Source: Proales similis (lineage: Eukaryota > Rotifera > Eurotatoria > Ploima > Proalidae). From it: a stretch of 64,000 bases of DNA. The first letter of the stretch is position 1. Each line of letters begins with the position of its first letter. Where the stretch lies: the NCBI GenBank assembly GCA_019059635.1, contig JAGVRJ010000003.1:2232001-2296000 (forward strand), written 5' to 3'. This document shows, piece after piece, positions 1 through 10,463 of the stretch. A program made the position numbers and the translations under genes. The notes beneath the pieces were generated by a model that ran no database searches, had not been told where the DNA came from, and saw only the letters and a program-made list of their open reading frames with translations.

Positions 1-828
1 GGAGCTTAACAAGGCCAGCTTGCGTCCGATTTCAATCAGAGCGTTTGTGAACTCAATCTCTGGCGCGAGATGAGACGAACCGCACACGTACTCGATCCTT
101 TCGTCCGGAATGAGGCGTGTGGTGTCGCCCAACGGAATGTTGTAGCAAATGCAGTTGTTCTCGAACGCTCGGCCGCTCTTTAGATCGCCAAGCGACGATT
201 TGCTTGAACTGCTTCTTATCGGAGCCGTTTTGATTCCAGTGGTATCGCTACGAGTGCGGCAATGCGAGCCCGGCCGGCCTGCTCCACTCGCGTGCTTGGC
301 AGGCTCGACTCGATTGTTGAGGCGCTCGCTTCTAATGAGCTCGTAGAGGCGAATTACATCATTGAAACGAGATCGGTGCGTTTTTCTATTCTGAGAGCTG
401 CTCAGCTGCGCTGCGTAGTCTTTTATATAAGTGTCAAGCAACCAGTAGCAGCGAAGTGCAAACATCACACCAATAGGCTGCTCGCTCGATCGCGTACGAA
501 AGTAGGCGAACAGCTGCTCGGTTAGTGGATTTGTGCCCTCTACGATGCAGTTGTGAATGTAGATGCTGAGCAGCTGAGGCAAGTAAAAGTCGACCTCGTT
601 CGGCTTGAAAGTGAACAGGCGATTGCACAAGTAGGATTGAACGCCGGGCTCTTTTGAGTTGAATAAATAAGAAATGGCCATTGACATGTCAAAGTGAGGC
701 GACTCGAAGAAGCGCAAGAGCCAAGACGAGCGCGGCCTTGAACGTTCGTTGTCGCTCACGCTCTCGTCTGAGGGTGGTGGCGGCGGCCGAAACTCGGTGG
801 CTGTTGAACTGATTGTAGACACTGTCAT
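1..828 (-). CDS. PI4KB: Phosphatidylinositol 4-kinase beta, N-terminal part (partial)
   Basis: This lipid kinase makes PI4P at the Golgi (Drosophila Four wheel drive family). The frame is open from an ATG at 828-826 to the window edge, 276 codons without an intron. After a short Pro-rich, acidic start of about 35 residues comes a region closely matching the PI4KB lipid-kinase-unique helical domain: a SWLLRFFES block, then FDMSMAISYLFNSKEPGVQ, then a VDFYLPQLLS block. A Ser-rich insert follows at about residues 195-225, then CICYNIPLGDT. The kinase domain lies beyond position 1. The assignment rests on the strong match of the helical domain. The start is the first ATG before the conserved block, 128 bp from the ATG of a possible divergent gene at 957. 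Confidence 0.93.
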   Translation of the reverse strand, partial: MTVSTISSTATEFRPPPPPSDESVSDNERSRPRSSWLLRFFESPHFDMSMAISYLFNSKEPGVQSYLCNRLFTFKPNEVDFYLPQLLSIYIHNCIVEGTNPLTEQLFAYFRTRSSEQPIGVMFALRCYWLLDTYIKDYAAQLSSSQNRKTHRSRFNDVIRLYELIRSERLNNRVEPAKHASGAGRPGSHCRTRSDTTGIKTAPIRSSSSKSSLGDLKSGRAFENNCICYNIPLGDTTRLIPDERIEYVCGSSHLAPEIEFTNALIEIGRKLALLSS

Positions 829-956
829 CTTACACCTTGCGTTCGTATCTTCACTCATTCGAAGTGATCAGCTCGCCTCCGGCTCATTCTCTTTGATTCA
901 GTCTTATCTGAAAGGTTTGAAAGAGCAAGCAGCAAATTAGACATTTTGATTAGAAC

Positions 957-1353
957 ATGAGCGAGACGCTCCGATTCAATTGTGTCGACGGCCACCTCAT
1001 CTCAAAAGCGTTCGTCAACAAGGTTTGATTTATTTTGCATTTTGATTAGCTCGCTGGTCGTCAGCCGTTCATCTACGAGAGTGAGCTCTCGCTCGAGAGC
1101 AAAGTTTACCTGAGTCACATGAAGTCCGCTTATGCTCAGCTCGCTCGGCTTTCAAACAAGGCTTTCCTCATCTGCCTCATTATGAAGACCTCTTGCAATT
1201 ATAGGCCTGCGCTAAATTAGCATTTATTACTGCTTCTTGCTCGGTCTGCACGAGGCCGCTTCATGTGCAATTCTTGTCAAGGAAGCAAGGCTGCGTGAGC
1301 CCATTTGGGACGTTTATCGCTCTAGCCAGCCGAATACACCAAAGACAGGATCA
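957..1353 (+). other. Possible small gene, structure unresolved
   Basis: An ATG at 957 opens 22 codons that end at a GT (1023). A candidate acceptor at 1064 leads to a short open stretch with a GTGAG donor at 1081 and an acceptor at 1139, which gives a protein of about 49 residues ending at 1204. A second open stretch at about 1219-1353 looks protein-like (it contains LLGLHEAASCAILVKEARL), but I find no consistent splice linking it to the first part. I recognise no family. It could be a real small gene divergent from PI4KB, or chance. Only the location and open segments are supported. Confidence 0.25.
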
Positions 1354-1533
1354 TGAGTAGAGGCAGCATTCCCTCCTTTGAAAAAAGGCCTTGAAGCTCT
1401 CTTTTCACGCTTCGTCTTGGTCTATTCATTTGTTTATTTAAAAAAAAAATAAATGCACGATTCAGTCGACGACTTTCTGAATGGATGAATCAGCCCGTTG
1501 GCTAGCAACGCTCCAGTTTGATAACAAACAATA

Positions 1534-2410
1534 TTACAAGCATCGGCTTTTCTCAAGCCTCAGTTTCTTCAAGCCCGCAATGCACATAACCAGAAGCTTC
1601 TCGTCTGTAATTGACGGGTCGCTCTTGTTCTTCAGCTTGTTGTATTCGCCTCGCAGAATCAATTTGGCCGCGTGAAATTTCCGCTGTTGAACGAAACTGA
1701 ACGAGAGGAAAAGCTTGCAGCGACAAATTGCATTCGGCTCGTTGAAAGCCATCGCGAGCGCGAGTTGTTTCAAGGATACCTCCTCTGCACTTTTTGCCTT
1801 CAAGTGTTTGCCAATTAAGAGCAAACAGAAGAAGCGAAATAGAAGTAGAAACGTACGAATTCAATTGACTCTTCGCCCAGACAAGAGTAGGCGCCACCGA
1901 ATGTGGAGAAATAGGCCCAGTGCGCTTCGTATTTTATCCGTTTGTAGAGCCAGCTGAGCACAATTGAGCTCCTTCAGACCTGCTCGTTGGCTTAAGCGTT
2001 CAGAACTGGGTGCGTTGAATGGCTTACCAGATTCGAATTATTGGCTGTCGGTCGCCTTCGGCGTGGGATACGAGTCGAACTTGGCGGTTAGGTCGACGAG
2101 AGCTTACGGCCAGGAGCGACGGACGAGAAAGAAACTGGCTCAGCAGGTTCGGATTGAGAGTAAATTGATTCGAATTTTGATGAGATCGAGTTGCGAATAC
2201 ATTGGCCGACAGCAAGTAGAAGAAATTTCTAATCAATCTGACAAACTGGCCGCTGTTCTGAAGCTCGTGGACAAGCGCCTGTAGCAATCGTCGGTCGAAT
2301 TCAACCAAGTCGATTGTCAAGTCGCTTGAAGACCGCTGCGATTGAGGCTCGTCGAAAGACTCAACAACCTTGAGTGAGTTGCTCGTGAACACTAGACGAC
2401 CTTTGTGCAT
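1534..2410 (-). CDS. Conserved protein of unknown function, 247 aa
   Basis: There are three exons: 2410-2028, 1953-1857 and 1797-1534. The two introns (74 and 59 nt) have good GT-AG ends and the phases agree. The predicted 247-residue protein has no signal peptide. Its second half looks conserved and helical: an AYFSTFGGAYSCLGEES motif across exon 2, then a stretch with ALAMAFNEPNAICRCKLFLS and QQRKFHAAKLIL. It resembles an uncharacterised animal family that I cannot name with confidence. It is divergently arranged with LRRC45, with 356 bp between the two ATGs, so the two probably share a promoter region. I assign no function. Confidence 0.7.
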
Positions 2411-2766
2411 ATTTTCAATCGTCCACAGATTCTTCTTATTTGATTTTTGACAACATTGTAAGCAATCGAGCAGAGAACGCTTTGCTTGCCAAGGCGTTAA
2501 AATTAAATTAACAATTTCAATTTGGTTCGATTCTTTTGACGGAAAGCAGAGCAGAGCAGCTGGCTATTGAGACAGCCAATTGACACTCGGGGCATTTGGC
2601 TGGCAGAATCAGAAACAAATCGGGTCACCTCGGCAAACTGGAAGCCGATAGGACATGAGACTTGCCGGTTCGTCATGGCAACCGACAGACGGCTCAGGCA
2701 AACGGTCAGCAGTGCAGGCATTCATGGTCCCTGAATTCAACATCATTGAGCAAACAGCAAAAGGCG

Positions 2767-5239
2767 ATGGAAAGCTTCAAGAGTTTATATCTGGAATACT
2801 GCAAGACGTACAACGTTGAGCCGCAAGAAGCGGTGAAAGGCGAACTCAAACGGCTGTGCATGTGCTCAGACGAGAGCGTCTATCATCTGAATCTCTCTTC
2901 GCATCATCTAACCGACAAGACCTGTCTCGTCCTGTCTAAGCTTCTGGCGCACGACCAAAACTTTCGCTCACTGCTACTCAATGACTGCTCGCTTTCGATC
3001 GAAGGTAATCTGCTCAGATCAAATTCGACCACTGGCTGCCTCAGATTCGAACGTTTGTCTTTTGAAAAGCGTTGAAATACATTTGCGGCGCGCTAATAAC
3101 AAACAACTCGATTCGCTCTCTCGAGCTGAAAGGCAACAACATTCATGGCGAAGGTGCGGAGCAGATTGCCAAAGTTCTTCGACACAACAGCTCAATCAAG
3201 ACGTTAGTTGTCGAGTTGAGAATAACCCGACTTGTTCTTTATTTGTGTGTTGTGCGTTCGAGCCTTTCGCTTGAATGGAACTCGACCGGACTGATGAGCA
3301 CAAACGCATTTGCGGCCTTCTGCGAAGGTCTGGGCATAAACAAGACTCTGAAGGATTTGGATTTGCGCAACAATCAAATAACGCACACGGGTGCTCTAGA
3401 GCTGGCGGCTGCTTTAGAAGTGAACAAAGCTCTTGAGACTTTAGGTGAGTTGGAAACGATTCGGCGACCAAACGACTTTGAAATTTCGATCAAGATCTGC
3501 GATGGAACAACATTGGCCTCACCGGCGGCAAGGCGCTTCTGTCCGGACTCAAAAAGAACTATTCGCTGATGAGACTGGAGCTGGCCGGCAACAACATTCC
3601 GGACGATGTTAACGAGTCGTTGAGTAAGCTTTTTGTCGAGTCAGTGCTCAAGTGCCGCCCGGAGCTGATCGCCTGCCTTTTTAAAAGCGATGAAAATGGC
3701 GCAGAACAGGGAGCAAGTGAAAAGTGTGGTCGAGTACGATCGGCGAACGAAAACGCTCACCGATGAGCTTCAGTCAGTACAGTTCGAGAAAGAGAAGCAC
3801 GTCAATCTGCTGCTGAGCAAAATCGACGTGCAAGAAGAAGAGATGCGAAAGAGCAATCGAACGATGGGCGAGAAAATGAGGAAACTTCAACACGCTCTGG
3901 AGGATCGGATGGCCACAATGACATCGATGACGTCCAAGCTGTCAATGGCCGAGGCCGATCTGGCCTTGTCGGAGCAGAGATGCGCTGAGCTTGAACATGC
4001 CGTTCAGAAGCTGCAGTTGGCCAAAGAGAACGAGCTCAAACTGCTAAAAGAGAAGAATAAGAGCGAAAAAGCCGATTTGGAGGAAGAGAAGCGACGTCTG
4101 GAGCGCGAACTCAACGAATTGAACTCGCGTCTCATCAAGCTAGAGGACAAGAACAAAGAGCTTGAGAGCAGATGCGAGAGTGCCAAGCTGAGCGCAGTCG
4201 AGGCGAGAGAGAAGCTGACGCAAGGACAAGCCGAATATCAGATTAAGATGGTCATGCTTGACGACGAGGCCAAGCGCCTGAAATCGAAACACAAAGACGA
4301 GCTGAAAGAGCTGGAGGCAAGGAAACAATGTGAAATAGACAGAATCAGAGAAGAGTCCGACTCGAATGAAAAGAGCTTTGCCGAGCGAATCAGAAGACTT
4401 GAGGCTGCAAAGCAGTCGGCCGAAGAAGTAAATAGATCCTCTTATGAAGCGCAGTTGATTTGAAGAGGAAAAATTGACTTTTGAAGCAAATTGCTCGATT
4501 GAAAGGCGAGCTGAACAGCCAAAAGCTGGCTCATGACCAGGAGATTCACGAGCTCAAAGTAAAATGGGAAGCAGACGACGAGCAGCGACGAGCCGAGCTT
4601 CACGAACGAGTCAGACAACTTCAGTCTTCAAAAGACGACCTCGCCATGGACAAGAGCAAAATGAACGCGACCATAATCGACTTGAATCAGAAGTGCACGT
4701 CGCTGTCGATGGAGATCGAAGCTTTAAAACAAAACAACGAGTCGATCAGAAACGTAGGTCCTTCTCGATGTTGAGCCAGCAGCATCTGCTGTGCCGTTTG
4801 CTCATCTCAGCAGCAAACTAATTCGGCTGCAATTAAAGCAACTGCACGAGTGCGAAATGAGCAAAATAAAAGAGGGCGAAAAAGTCAAGGGCGAATTCGA
4901 CAAGAGAATAAGAGCGATTCAAAAGGACATCGATCGATGCGACGAGCTGAAAGAACGCAACAACGAGCTCGATTTGGCTCTTAAAAGTTAGTTTGGCATC
5001 TGCAAACTCGAACTAGACTGGACTCGTTCCAATTTTCGAATGTTTTCAAAGAGCTCGGAATGGAAAAGGAGATGGAAAAGCGTCGTCTGGACGCCGACAT
5101 TGATCATCTAACGCAAAAGGTCAAATCTCTCGAAGAGCTTGTCCGCCAGTACAGGGAAGAGGACGCGGCCAGAAGCAAGAGAGCTCAGGAAATGCTCAAG
5201 GAATTCTTCAAGCCCTCAAGTGTCCTCAATTCAAAATAA
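2767..5239 (+). CDS. LRRC45: LRRC45, centrosomal leucine-rich repeat coiled-coil protein
   Basis: LRRC45 is a centriole and basal-body linker protein needed for centrosome cohesion and ciliogenesis. There are eight exons: 2767-3004, 3070-3202, 3263-3444, 3495-3623, 3688-4427, 4487-4753, 4839-4986 and 5052-5239, with introns of 50-85 nt. They join to 674 residues; human LRRC45 has 670. The first 230 residues hold leucine-rich repeats with near-identical family blocks ([40 protein letters not shown]). The remainder, from [11 protein letters not shown] onward, is an almost uninterrupted Glu/Lys/Arg-rich coiled coil. The start at 2767 aligns with the family N-terminus and sits just before [15 protein letters not shown]. 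Exon junctions inside the repeats are set by alignment and are firm; those in the coiled coil rest on phase and splice sites. Confidence 0.93.
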
Positions 5240-6549
5240 TTCTTCCTGCCAACTCTTCAGCCTCGCTCAGGCGTTTTAGCTCGAAAGAAATCATTGAATA
5301 AGATTTGTTTGAACTTGGAGCACAAGGTTTTCTCTCTCTCTCTTTCTCTCGTGGTCTTATTTTGGGAGCAAGCAAAAAGGTAGTTCGACAGGCCTCTTTG
5401 TCCAACGCTCGATCGGCTTAAACTATTGACGCCAACATAAACCTTCTCTCTTTGTAACTCGCCAACACAGAACTTAATCATGTTTGCTCTGAGATGAACT
5501 CAGCCCCCCCCCCGCATTGAGGGCATTGTCCAGATGCTCGTTCTATGTGCGTGTGTATGCGTGGTTGTGTGTGTGTTTGTGTGTGTGCTGCTCATTCAGT
5601 GAGTGCCGCCTTACTCTTTCTATGCTTGTGTGTGTGTGTGTGCGTGGTTTGTATGTGTTCTGTGTGTGTGTGTGTTCTCGGAAGGCTCAAGAGCCGTGTG
5701 TGTGTGTGTGTGTTTGCGAACTGTGTTTGTGTATAATAAAATTTCATGCCTCATTTGCGTCTCGTACCAACACACACGCACACACACACACAACCACGCA
5801 TACACACACATACACACGCACACACACACACACACAGAAAATCCGAACGCTACACACGCACGCGCGCGAGCGAACGAACGAGGCGCTCATGAAAATTGGA
5901 TAGAGAGCTCACGCTCGCTCAACAACAAGCAGAGGGCGGGCATCTGATCGAGTGTGAGCCGACGAGCCAAAGAGAGCGAGCGAGCGAGCGAACTAGCTAG
6001 AAGAGGAGAGCGAGAGATGCAAACGAGAGTGAGAGAGAGAGAGAGAGAGAGAAAAAGAGCGCATTATTTGCACACAATTGTTAATATTTTTATTCTCAAT
6101 CGGAGGCAAGTTAAAGTCGGCTCACGCTCTCACGCACGCACACCGCCGCGGCGACCACGAAAATGAATGAATCTAATTATCTGGAGCAATCATCATGAAC
6201 ATATCGAATAGGAGCGGATGGTGTGCTGCTTGGCGAGAGCGTGAGCGGCGGCCGACTCGCTTCTTAGCGCGTTCTAACCACCCTCCCGCTCTAAGCGCAG
6301 TTGTTCGTGGCGCTAGTGCCTAGACATGGCCGCGCTTGGTTCAAGGCTTGCTCGTCTTTCGCTTGGATCAGGCAGCTCTCTGGCAGCCTATCTGCTGGCA
6401 ACACTGCAAATCCCGACGCAGCGCTTCGCCTCACATTTTCCGCTCGCTCAACGCCGCTAATCTCTTCTTCGTTCGGACTTAGATTGTTGAAGCCAGAATG
6501 CAACTGTGAAACGCGCGTGAAAATACCGCCCGCAGCAGATAAGCATCGC
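5240..6549. other. Intergenic region rich in simple repeats
   Basis: No supported gene. The region holds CT runs near 5331-5350, a GT-rich tract at about 5534-5733, a CA-rich tract at about 5769-5836 and a GA run near 6029-6052. Open frames here are low-complexity Cys/Val or His/Thr translations of the dinucleotide repeats. In-frame sequence from 6301 could extend the next gene upstream. Confidence 0.6.
5534..5836. repeat. Inverted GT-rich / CA-rich dinucleotide tracts
   Basis: Several GT runs with interruptions cover about 5534-5733, followed after about 35 nt by CA runs at about 5769-5836. Because CA is the complement of GT, the two tracts can pair into an imperfect hairpin, and each alone can adopt Z-DNA. 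There are no coding signs. Confidence 0.75.
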
Positions 6550-8398
6550 ATGGCAAATCAGACGGCCAACGATCCAAACAAATCAACTAGCGCCAGCCGA
6601 ACTGTACTCACAAACGTTGGCAACAATAGCGACTTACTTCTAAACATGCCCAAGCTAGCTGCCGCCGCGGCCGCCGCAGTCGCAGCCGATCAACTTGCCG
6701 GAATGGCAATCAATACATCGCTCATCGATCTTATATTATGCAAGATGGCCTCGCCTTTTCACATACTTAGCGACCCTCGTGTACTCGAGTGCGGCGCAAG
6801 TGCCTGCTTCCACTGCATTTTGTCCTCTATGGACAATGAGCGCAACTTGAACTGCGTCTACTGTGGCCGCTCGCACAAAATACCGCTCGATCCGAGCAAG
6901 CTGGCCAACAACCGTAGCTTGACCGTATTCCTCAAGAACAACCTCAGTCAAATAAACCAGAACCTGAGCAAGCAGCTCGAGGAGTCGCTCTACGGCATGG
7001 AACGTAAGAGACGTCTTTAAACTGACATTCGCAACTGCTATTCTCCTCAATGACTAATGCATGCGATGCGTTTGCAGAGAAAATTCAAGGTCAAAATTTG
7101 AGTCTGGAAAACTTCGAGAACTACTTGTGCATGGTTGAGAATGATGTGCAGCTCAAAATAGAGGCAATGAAGAGTCAATTGGACAGCTACGGCCAAAAGC
7201 TGATGGACAACTTGAAGACAATTCGCAAAGAAGTGAACAAGTACGTTGAGCTCGGCTCCAAATCGCTCTTTGATACTGCAGAGCATCTCTAATCGATCTA
7301 CGAAATGAATAGGAAGTTTCAAAATTGCTGCAAAGAGTATGAGACACGGTTCGGCCTGGCGCCGGGCACAGCCGAGACAGTGCTCAACAAAGCCTCGAGC
7401 GAAGCAAATTGTCTAAACGGCCCAAACAGTAATCAAAAACCGATTCAGCATCTTCTGGGGTAAAACGAATTGTTGAGTGTTCTGCTTCCAGAGGCTGGCA
7501 TTTCATTTGGCGCTTTCTATTTCAGACACAAAAGCGACTCTATTCTGATCCCATCACTGAACGTGTCCAACATCTTGAACGCTTCTGGCACAGCAACGAA
7601 TGCCAACAGCTCATTCGCCATGCCGTCGGCCGACTACGGCAAGAATCGAGCCAACGGAGCCGTAACTATTCTTGTCTTGGAAGCCTTTGGTGCCTTTTCT
7701 TACCCAAGTCTTTGCTCAGCATGGAAACAACGGACGCCACATGCTCATACACACGAATGACAACATACAGTCAACGCTCGACTCGATACATCATCAATTT
7801 GTAAGCTGAACAAACTATTGCATCGCATCAAGAGCGCAGAAAGTAATCGAGAAATTGACCAAAAATAAAAAAGAACTTTTCCAACTCTTCATCCTGGAAC
7901 GCCAACGACGACGACATTGACGATTTCGAAAGCGATATGCATCTAAAACCGGTCCAACACAACTCGAGCTTTGGTCACGGCGGCTCATCTTCGCTTGGAC
8001 AAAAGCGTCACCTGAACAGTATGCATCACACAATTTGATTTCTCAAGTCGATGAATAGCTAACTTGAATTCAACCAACAACAGAAGAGCAGGCCATGTTC
8101 AACAAGTTCGTGCGAGACGAAGTGTCAAAAAAATTTGGCGAACATTTCCTGCTCGAGCACGAGGTGAACCAGCTCGAGTCATCGATCATGGAGTTGATTA
8201 AGAGTAAGTTGGACGCACGAGCGAAATTGAAAACAAAAATCGAAACGTCAACTTGAAGGAGAGGCAATTTCTTCCTACTTGCCCAAAGATACCACTCCGG
8301 CCAGGGCGTGGACTCTGGCCAAAGTCTCGCTTCGATCGCTTAAACGAGACCTCAGACGCAAGCATGGACGTCTCAACTCCAAGCTAAAATCACCTTGA
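6550..8398 (+). CDS. TRIM-like protein with degenerate RING finger, 461 aa
   Basis: There are eight exons: 6550-7003, 7078-7240, 7313-7459, 7526-7661, 7720-7800, 7874-8018, 8084-8203 and 8259-8398. All phases agree and give 461 residues. Residues 64-105 look like a TRIM-class RING: DPRVLECGA, then AC-FHC, then NCVYCGR followed by SHKIPLDPS. The first Cys pair is reduced to one (C64), and the usual His/Cys after the third ligand is missing, so one zinc site is probably lost. A helical stretch (about 150-240) looks like a TRIM coiled coil. There is an Ala run at about 37-43. The C-terminal third is Ser/Asn-rich and ends in a basic RRKHGRLNSK tail; no B-box, SPRY or NHL is visible. The start could be 6301 in the same frame. 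E3 ligase activity is doubtful. Confidence 0.75.
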
Positions 8399-8951
8399 GC
8401 CAAGCTGAACCGCATTGCGTTGGCATTCGCTCGGCACATTTCAGCTTTGCTGTCGTCATCAAAGCGACTCTTTTGTCGTCTTTTATTTTTTAACTCTTCT
8501 TGATGTTAGGGGTCCGTTTTTAGCATGTAAAAATTTCGAGCGAATTACGAAAAATGATGATAGTAAAACAAATAGAGTCAAAAATAACCGCGAGTTTGGT
8601 TTGGTTGCAAAACGCCATTCCACTTGATCATCTCTCTGAGCATGTGCGATCGCCTGCAGATGAGAGCAAGTGCGAGACCCAAGACCCAGAGTGTTGGTGA
8701 ATACCAATTATGCGCATCAGCAGGTCTGGTGCAAAATTGAATTTTCATTCGTTCGCATTTTGGTTTTAATTCGATCTGATGGTTCAAAATAAACCAAAGA
8801 CAGAATGAATTGAGCCTGAGAAACATTGAAAAAGAGAGAACATTTTGAGACACAGCAATTAGATCGAGTTTGAAATAAATTGCCCGCCGAGCGCCGATTG
8901 ATTTTATCTGTGTGAATTTACAAGCGAAATAATGAAAGGCCAAAAGAACCG
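8399..8951. other. Intergenic region between convergent genes
   Basis: This is the 3' flank of the degenerate-RING gene (plus) and of RNF113A (minus). An AATAAA on the plus strand near 8875 could serve the plus gene. Nothing else is recognisable. Confidence 0.5.
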
Positions 8952-10076
8952 CTAATCACTTTCTTGCGTCTCCTCTTCCCCTTGATCAGTTGGCTTTGAT
9001 TCGAGGCGGCCGATAATCTCTTTGGCTTCGTAGAACACGCCCATGGTGGACACGCCGCACGAGTAGCACTTGCTGCTTTTCTTGTTGTGCTGCAGGAAGC
9101 ATTTCTCGCAAAAGTAGTGTTTGCATTTGGTGACTACGGGCCGAACGAAAGACTGGCGGCAAATGAGACACTTGAACGGAAGATCGCCGTCGTCCTCGTC
9201 CGAAGAATGAACGCCCTTGATTACATATTTGTTGGGATCGTCGTCATTTCCGTCGCTCTCTTCTTCTTCTTCCTCTTGCTGGTCTTCATCTGCCTGCTCG
9301 CCGCGTCTTCTTCTCCGCTTCCACTTTTTCGAGTAGTCTTCGTCCGGTTTGAGTAAGCCCTGCTCTCGCAGCCAGTCTTGCTCAATCTGCCAGCCGTGCT
9401 TGTAGTCAGATCGGTCATGCAGGAACTTGCACGAGTCGCCGAAGCCGCAGAATCCGGTTTCCTTGTAGTCCTTGCATATATCGGGCTGATAGTCCCATCG
9501 AACTGTGGCTCGCAGATTAGACGGTGCCCGAATCGGGCCTTTTTGACGCACTAGGCCGCTGGAGGCGTTGGCCAACGCCGTGTCCTTTACCTCATAGAAC
9601 TGCTGATAGTAATTTGTGCCTCGATAGACCTTGTCGCTCAACTCGCCCGTTTTCAGCTTTTGGTTTATCTCGCGAGCCCGATGGAAAATCGCCTGCGAGT
9701 CTTTGTCGACCTCGGTGTCCAGATCGTAGGTTGCAGTCGCGCCCATATCAGACGGACCCAACCTGTCCGAGCTGGCCTCAGCTTTGAAAGAAGTCACAAA
9801 CTTCTCGTTCTTATCGTCCGGTTTCAAGCGTTTGGTCGACTGGCTTAGATGAACTTGCCGCTGGCCCATCTGCTTTTTCAGCTCGATCAGATTTTCTTGC
9901 AGATCATTATCACTCTCCGAGTCGCTCTCTTTCCTCTGTCTGATTACTTTTTGCGCCTTTTCCGCAACATCGCTTTGTTGCTCGGACTTGTCTGCATCTT
10001 CGGACTGCGAATTACTCACGCGGGCCTGAAAGTTTCGTCTTTTCTTTATGAAAACACACGCCTTCTCCTCGCTCAT
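8952..10076 (-). CDS. RNF113A: RNF113A-type CCCH and RING finger protein (Cwc24)
   Basis: This is a spliceosome-associated E3 ubiquitin ligase, orthologous to yeast Cwc24 and human RNF113A. It is a single exon of 374 residues (human 343). A CCCH zinc finger uses C201, C210, C216 and H220 in the motif CKDYKETGFCGFGDSCKFLH. A C3HC4 RING uses C303, C306, C318, H320, C323, C326, C337 and C340, and all ligands are intact. A family block around RGTNYYQQFYE precedes the CCCH finger. Between the two fingers there is a basic run and an acidic Glu/Asp tract, longer than in human. The N-terminal third is charged and disordered. The start ATG at 10076 gives MSEEKACVFIKKRRNFQAR, which matches the family start. 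Confidence 0.95.
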   Translation of the reverse strand: MSEEKACVFIKKRRNFQARVSNSQSEDADKSEQQSDVAEKAQKVIRQRKESDSESDNDLQENLIELKKQMGQRQVHLSQSTKRLKPDDKNEKFVTSFKAEASSDRLGPSDMGATATYDLDTEVDKDSQAIFHRAREINQKLKTGELSDKVYRGTNYYQQFYEVKDTALANASSGLVRQKGPIRAPSNLRATVRWDYQPDICKDYKETGFCGFGDSCKFLHDRSDYKHGWQIEQDWLREQGLLKPDEDYSKKWKRRRRRGEQADEDQQEEEEEESDGNDDDPNKYVIKGVHSSDEDDGDLPFKCLICRQSFVRPVVTKCKHYFCEKCFLQHNKKSSKCYSCGVSTMGVFYEAKEIIGRLESKPTDQGEEETQESD

Positions 10077-10463
10077 CTTGCCCGATTTTGCCTCCTTTTT
10101 CGCCTTTCTTATTCCTTTTTTCTCGGCTCAAAACTAGCCTTTCATTTGCTGTTAAGATCGTTCGAGCGTTGCAAAGTAAACTGGCCAATTGCACTCAGAA
10201 ATTCGAGACTAGGCTTCGTAGTCTCGTAAGAGACCGAAAGAGACTGGAAATGCCCCGGGGTGGATAATTGACCTTGGCCAGATCGTTGCCATCCTGAGTA
10301 AGCATTTTTCTTAATTAAAATTTATTCATATTTTGCAGTATAACAATGAACAAGAGAGAATAATTATATTTCAGTCATTACAAAGGCTGCTATTTGCTGT
10401 CAATTTGACATTTCATAGTTATTTTAATTCTATAAAAAAACAACAACAATAAGAATATTTTGA
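10077..10463. other. Intergenic region with polyadenylation signal for the NMRK-like gene
   Basis: This is the short gap between two minus-strand genes. TTTATT at 10321-10326 reads AATAAA on the minus strand, 138 nt past the stop of the nicotinamide riboside kinase. The 10077-10250 part must hold the RNF113A promoter; no TATA box is obvious. Confidence 0.5.

Noticed and set aside
5517-5947. Overlapping open frames rich in Cys/Val or His/Thr
   Set aside because: They are translations of GT/CA dinucleotide repeats with no conserved motif.
9087-10229. Plus-strand open frames overlapping RNF113A
   Set aside because: They are shadows of the minus-strand coding sequence without motifs of their own.
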